In this document: positions 20,005 through 23,838 of the stretch, piece after piece
Layout of the letters: every line of letters starts with the position of its first letter
Numbering within the stretch: position 1 is the stretch's first letter
IMG/VR virus record: IMGVR_UViG_3300025313_000120
Location: 1 to 23,838 of that record
DNA: 23,838 bases
DNA from: a virus
Strand: one strand, 5' to 3'
The notes under the pieces: generated by a model
Seen by the model: the letters and a program-made list of their open reading frames with translations, nothing else
The model's database searches: none
Told to the model about the DNA's origin: nothing
Translations under genes and position numbers: made by a program

Positions 20005-20895
20005 TTAGAGGGTCGCTGCTACGAGTTCGAGTTCCCGTGCAAGCTGTGCGCGCAGGGAACGTTGCGGTGCGCGCGCTCCAAGTCGTTGTAACGCCTGGTC
20101 CATCGTCTCGATACGGTCGGCCATGCCGATTTTCACGGCGTCGGACGCCATGACCATGCGGCCTTCGCCAAATCCGCTGCGCACCGCTTCCTGTGACACG
20201 CCGCGGCCCTTGGCTACCGATTTCACGAACATTCCGTAAAACCCATCTACCTTGGACTGTAGCTCGGCACGGGCCGACTCGCTCAATGGCTCGAACGGGT
20301 TTCCATCGGCCTTGTACTTCCCTGCTGTGATGAGTGAAATCTTGATGCCCTCGTTTTCGAGGGCCTTGGACATGTCTTCGTGCGCGGCAATGACGCCGAT
20401 GGAACCGACCATGCCACTGGGTGACACGGACAGTTCGCCGGCCGCAGACCCCAGCCAGTAAGCCGCGCTGGCCGCTGTCGTGGCGTGGGCCACGATCTTC
20501 TTATCTTTGCGTGCATCGAGGATTTCAGCCGCCATTTCCGGCAATCCGGCCACCGCTCCACCCGGCGAGTCAATATCCAGCACAATTGCCGAAACATTCG
20601 GATCGGCGACGGCCTGCCTGAAGTCGGCAGCCAGCGTATCGAGCGGAGTTCCGCCAAAAATCATGGTAAACAGGCTGGCATGTGGCGTGATCGCTCCATG
20701 AATCGGGATGACGGCGATGGAACCGGAAGACTTCGCGCTGGGGCGTGGCCCGGCGCTGAATTTCGCCTGAATTTCGGCATCGGTAAGCTCGCCACTGACT
20801 TTTAGCGCGATAAGGTCGGCAATGGACTGGAGCTTTTCCGGCAGAATGGCCCACGGCTGACGAAATACTTCGGCAACAAGTGGTCTGTAATTCAT
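20005..20895 (-). CDS. S49-family head maturation protease
   Basis: This 296-residue protein overlaps the portal stop as ATGA. It carries SppA / lambda C-like segments: IAVIPIHGAITP (residues 60-71), IVLDIDSPGGAVAGLPEMA (104-122), VAHATTAASAAYWLGSAA with the likely nucleophile Ser143, and GSIGVIAAHEDMSKALE. AGKYKADGNPFEPLS holds the likely Lys base (Lys195 fits best by position). It is the order expected between portal and capsid: the enzyme trims the capsid scaffold domain inside the procapsid. The N-terminal 55 residues are a typical extension. An internal scaffold product from an in-frame start, as in lambda C/Nu3, was not looked for in detail. Confidence 0.93.
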   Translation of the reverse strand: MNYRPLVAEVFRQPWAILPEKLQSIADLIALKVSGELTDAEIQAKFSAGPRPSAKSSGSIAVIPIHGAITPHASLFTMIFGGTPLDTLAADFRQAVADPNVSAIVLDIDSPGGAVAGLPEMAAEILDARKDKKIVAHATTAASAAYWLGSAAGELSVSPSGMVGSIGVIAAHEDMSKALENEGIKISLITAGKYKADGNPFEPLSESARAELQSKVDGFYGMFVKSVAKGRGVSQEAVRSGFGEGRMVMASDAVKIGMADRIETMDQALQRLGARAPQRSLRAQLARELELVAATL

Positions 20896-22187
20896 AGGAG
20901 CACTCCCATGTCTTTAGCGATGCGTGCATCGCTGGAATCTGGTTCGTCATCTGTGGTCGGTGCAGGCGCAGGCGCAGGTACAGGCGATCCTGCCGGAACC
21001 ATGTTCGATGGACGCCAGTAGTCCGCTCCACCTTGCTCCGCAGGGATCTTCGGCAGATTTTCCTTGCTGGCAATGATGTCGCCGTTCATAAATCCCGCTT
21101 GGCGGGCAAGCGAATACGACTCATAGCGACTCTTCAAATCGCCACGCAGCAGGGCGTCCAAATTGAATTCCGAGAAGTATCCATCACCGTAGATTTCAGC
21201 CAGCGGCTGAATAAGGTCCACATTGACTCGTTTTTCAAAGCGATTCGCGCGGGCCGACATAGAATCGGTGACAAACTCAATTCCCTGGTGTTCGATGTTG
21301 TTGTTAGTGGAACGTTCCAACATGCTTATTTTGTGCGGCGGGATGCGCGCCATGCCGCAGATTTCCTCGCGGGTGGCGTTTGTGGACTCGAGCAACTGGG
21401 AATCCTTGTTCGTGATCCCAATTGCCTGATATTCCATGCCATTAGGGAGAATGGCTGTCTTGCCGCGGTTCTTTCCTGCTTGGTACTCTTCCCACTGCTT
21501 GCGGAATTCGTTGTACTTCTCAGTAGAGAGCGACTGCGGGACTTTCAGCACACCGCCCGGCGTGGCGTTGTTGCCAAGAAAGCTAGTCTCGAAATCCTGC
21601 TGCGCCAGGCCCTTGCGGATAACGTTGCTGGCGGCAGAAATGAAGCTCATCCCATAGATTCCATCCGAGGACAGTCCGCGGATGTGCAGCACTTGGTCCT
21701 GCGTCAGTTTCGTTGTAGCAAGTCCGTTGGTGGATGACACTTCATACTGGAGGCGTCCACTATCCAGTTGCTTAACTTGCACTCGATCGGGGTGCATGGG
21801 CACAAGTGCGTCAATCACGCCCCGTGGCCCCGGCAGAATGCGTGAATAGGCATTCCCGCGCAGTTCGATGTGCGCCTGCATCATCTCGACCCACTCAAAC
21901 GCGGTCTGCCAAACGTTCGGGCGATTGTGCAGAACGTCGTATAGCGGGAAGTCTCTGGCACGCTCGCGCCCGCCATCGGGTAATCGCTTGTAGATTTCCA
22001 ATGGGCAGGAAGCCAACGTCTCCGAAGCGACGCGTACGCAAGCGAACACGGCAGACAACTGCAATGCAGATGCGGGAGTTACGGCACTGGAGCCAATGCC
22101 AAACGGCTGATACCAGTAGTCGTCAGACGGTCCTGGTGCGCTGGCTCCGATGAAACGGCCAACTGAGCGCAGTAACCGCCCTCTCAG
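20892..22187 (-). CDS. HK97-type portal protein (non-ATG start)
   Basis: The clear family sequence begins upstream of any ATG: RSVGRFIGASAPGPSDDYWY, QPFGIGSSAVTPASALQLSA, then VFACVRVASETLASCPLEIYK. It continues with YDVLHNRPNVWQTAFEWVEMM, LRGLSSDGIYGMSFISAA, NNIEHQGIEFVTDSM and a Pro/Ala-rich end. No ATG exists in the 140 bases before 22064, and in-frame GTG or TTG codons are also absent. A TTG at 22064 would cut off the conserved DDYWYQPFG. CTG at 22187 has GAGGT 10 bases upstream; CTG at 22172 has AGAGG 7 bases upstream. Start at one of these two is inferred. The protein (about 431 residues) forms the 12-mer ring for DNA passage. It starts next to the terminase stop at 22190. Confidence 0.93.
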   Translation of the reverse strand: MRGRLLRSVGRFIGASAPGPSDDYWYQPFGIGSSAVTPASALQLSAVFACVRVASETLASCPLEIYKRLPDGGRERARDFPLYDVLHNRPNVWQTAFEWVEMMQAHIELRGNAYSRILPGPRGVIDALVPMHPDRVQVKQLDSGRLQYEVSSTNGLATTKLTQDQVLHIRGLSSDGIYGMSFISAASNVIRKGLAQQDFETSFLGNNATPGGVLKVPQSLSTEKYNEFRKQWEEYQAGKNRGKTAILPNGMEYQAIGITNKDSQLLESTNATREEICGMARIPPHKISMLERSTNNNIEHQGIEFVTDSMSARANRFEKRVNVDLIQPLAEIYGDGYFSEFNLDALLRGDLKSRYESYSLARQAGFMNGDIIASKENLPKIPAEQGGADYWRPSNMVPAGSPVPAPAPAPTTDDEPDSSDARIAKDMGVLL

Positions 22188-22189
22188 GT

Positions 22190-23797
22190 TTATACGAACC
22201 TCAATTCAGGTGCGGCCGTGCTGGAAAGCAGCGCGCAGGCGTTATCCGCCATCGCTAAAGCCACGATTCCGTCAATTCGGCCCGTGGCCTTGCGTTTGTC
22301 GAATTTGCGATTCCCGGCTGGGTCCACGCTCACCCGGGCGTTGTCAATGCACCAGCCCATGACTGGATTTCCGCGATGCTTCAGTCTGCGACTCAACACA
22401 TCGTCCTCGAGCGCCGTCACAGCCGAGGCCATGCCCTTGAATCCCTGGCCGGATGGCGTGATAGTTAGGTCCACGCCCAGATCTTCTAGTTCGCGGGTCA
22501 TTTGGTCCATGTTCCAAGGGTCAAATGCAAGCGTAGCGATCTGGAATTTCGTGGAAAGCTCGCCAAGCTTCCGCGCAATATACCGGTAATCAATCACCTT
22601 GCCAGGAGTAGCCATGAGGTGGCCTTGTTTCACCCAGAGCCGGTACGGAGCGGAGTCTTTCTTCTCCGCTTCCTCGATCCCATCCTCGGCCGTCCAGAAA
22701 TACTCCAGTAGGGGCTTCTCTTCCTCCATCGGGAAGACCAAAACCAGCGCCGTCAGGTCATTTTTCTTGGACAGGTCCAATCCGGCGTAGCACACCTGAC
22801 CGCGCAGGCTGTCTTCCGTGAAATCCGACTGGCAGGCAGCCCATTCCGCGCGCGGAATGAACCTGAACTCTCCAGCCACGCGCTGATTGAGATAAAAAAG
22901 GCGGAACGCCGCTTCTCTCGCCGGGATACGTTTAGCCTGTTCGGCGGCGGATCGCATCTCATCCAGCGACCGGAAGTCGCCAAGTGCCGGATTACAGCCC
23001 ATCCATGTGGCCTCGGACCACGTGTCGGCCGTTTCCGGCGCGGCATAAATACAGGGAAAAAACGTCTTATCCTCGACCACGCCGTCCCGAACCTGCACGC
23101 CATAATCGAAAAGCTCGCTCATAATGTGCTTCGGATCGCCAGACTGCGTGGAAATTACTATCGTGAGCGGTTCCGCCCTAGCGCCGGTGGAGGTCGTCAG
23201 CACATCGTACAGCTCGCGATTAGGCGCCTGCGCCAGTTCGTCGTAAATAATGCACGACGCTGAAAAACCGTGCTTTGTCTTAGCGTCAGAGGACAGCGCC
23301 ATGAATATGCTGCCGGTTTCCACATCCTCGAGGTGTTTCGTGAAGTCACGAATGACAATCCGGTTACGCAGCGCTGGAACCTTGTTAATCATGGCCTTCA
23401 TCTCGTTGTAAATCAGCGCCGCCTGATTCCGGTCCGCCGCCGCCGAGTACACCTGCCCGCGCTGCTCCGCCTCCGGTCCGCATAGATGCGCCAGCGCCAG
23501 CGCCGCAGTCAGCCCCGTCTTCCCGTTCTTTCGCGGCATCGTGATAAGCGCCTGCCTGACAATCCGCTTCCCGCTCTCGTCCGTGGCGTAAATGCCATCA
23601 AGAATCATTTTCTGCCAGGCCCGCAGCACGAAATCTGTTCCCGCCAGCGTCCCAGACGTGACCGGAAGCTTTTCAATGAAGTTGATTACCTGCTCTACGC
23701 GAGTACCTCCAGCTATGGAAGCGGTAGAAACGTACCGCCTACCTTTCCAGTTTTGTAAACCCTTTATTTTCTGTGCGTTAGGGCCGCGTAGTCCCAT
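22190..23797 (-). CDS. Large terminase subunit (HK97-like TerL)
   Basis: This 535-residue protein packages DNA into the procapsid. The start at the ATG at 23797 gives MGLRGPNAQKIKGLQNWKGR, a common opening; a TTG 24 bases earlier is less likely. The ATPase has a Walker A-like MPRKNGKT (residues 87-94) and a Walker B CIIYDELAQ (Asp187-Glu188). The nuclease half has CYAGLDLSKKNDLTALV, with a metal-binding Asp near 341, then TLAFDPWNMDQMTRELE and a last metal site in GRIDGIVALAMADN. The length fits the family. The small terminase would be to the right, outside this window. Confidence 0.96.
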   Translation of the reverse strand: MGLRGPNAQKIKGLQNWKGRRYVSTASIAGGTRVEQVINFIEKLPVTSGTLAGTDFVLRAWQKMILDGIYATDESGKRIVRQALITMPRKNGKTGLTAALALAHLCGPEAEQRGQVYSAAADRNQAALIYNEMKAMINKVPALRNRIVIRDFTKHLEDVETGSIFMALSSDAKTKHGFSASCIIYDELAQAPNRELYDVLTTSTGARAEPLTIVISTQSGDPKHIMSELFDYGVQVRDGVVEDKTFFPCIYAAPETADTWSEATWMGCNPALGDFRSLDEMRSAAEQAKRIPAREAAFRLFYLNQRVAGEFRFIPRAEWAACQSDFTEDSLRGQVCYAGLDLSKKNDLTALVLVFPMEEEKPLLEYFWTAEDGIEEAEKKDSAPYRLWVKQGHLMATPGKVIDYRYIARKLGELSTKFQIATLAFDPWNMDQMTRELEDLGVDLTITPSGQGFKGMASAVTALEDDVLSRRLKHRGNPVMGWCIDNARVSVDPAGNRKFDKRKATGRIDGIVALAMADNACALLSSTAAPELRFV

Positions 23798-23838
23798 AAT
23801 CTTACTCTGTACGTACCTCAAGCACGGTCACCGAGCAA

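Overview
The window is the late structural module of a siphovirus-type phage or prophage of the HK97 / gene-transfer-agent kind. Nearly all genes lie on the minus strand, so the module reads from right to left. Coding density is high and many neighbouring genes overlap by ATGA or TAATG. No host genes, integrase, lysis genes or attachment sites are visible, so I cannot say whether this is an integrated prophage or a free phage genome. Two plus-strand cargo genes encode an outer-membrane beta-barrel and a periplasmic protein of a type I associate with Acidobacteriota. That lineage is my best guess for the host, and it is an inference.

Packaging and head (23.8 to 16.2 kb): large terminase, portal, S49-type head maturation protease, HK97-fold major capsid protein, a small virion protein whose 3' end looks frameshifted, and a gp6-like head-tail connector. 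A foreign cassette of about 1.1 kb sits between the last two. It carries two plus-strand genes: a protein with an R-x4-H motif and a 60-residue basic protein. It is flanked by a 50-bp direct repeat made from the start of the connector gene. One copy is the real gene start and the other is a 47-codon remnant that keeps the original ribosome binding site.

Accessory block (16.2 to 9.9 kb): about eleven genes stand where a compact phage would have few or none. They include a decoration-like protein, a Cys/His-rich small protein, three proteins with N-terminal export signals (one with two long polyproline linkers and one with a possible lipobox), a gene with two in-frame starts that each have a good ribosome binding site, and a 429-residue protein made of about sixteen 22-residue repeats.

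Connector completion and tail (9.9 to 2.6 kb): head-tail joining protein, HK97 gp10-like protein, tail terminator, two tandem paralogous tail tube proteins with a rho-independent terminator between them, an HNH endonuclease, tail assembly chaperones G and G-T joined by a -1 frameshift at CCCAAAA, a 673-residue tape measure protein, two minor tail or hub proteins and an NlpC/P60-like cell-wall peptidase.

Cargo and tail tip (2.6 to 0 kb): a plus-strand operon of two exported proteins is inserted between the peptidase and the tail tip (TipJ-like) gene, which runs off the left edge. Its position resembles lambda lom, an outer-membrane moron next to the tail fibre gene. The best candidates for new biology are this envelope cargo pair, the inserted R-x4-H cassette, the block of exported and repeat proteins, and the duplicated tail tube.
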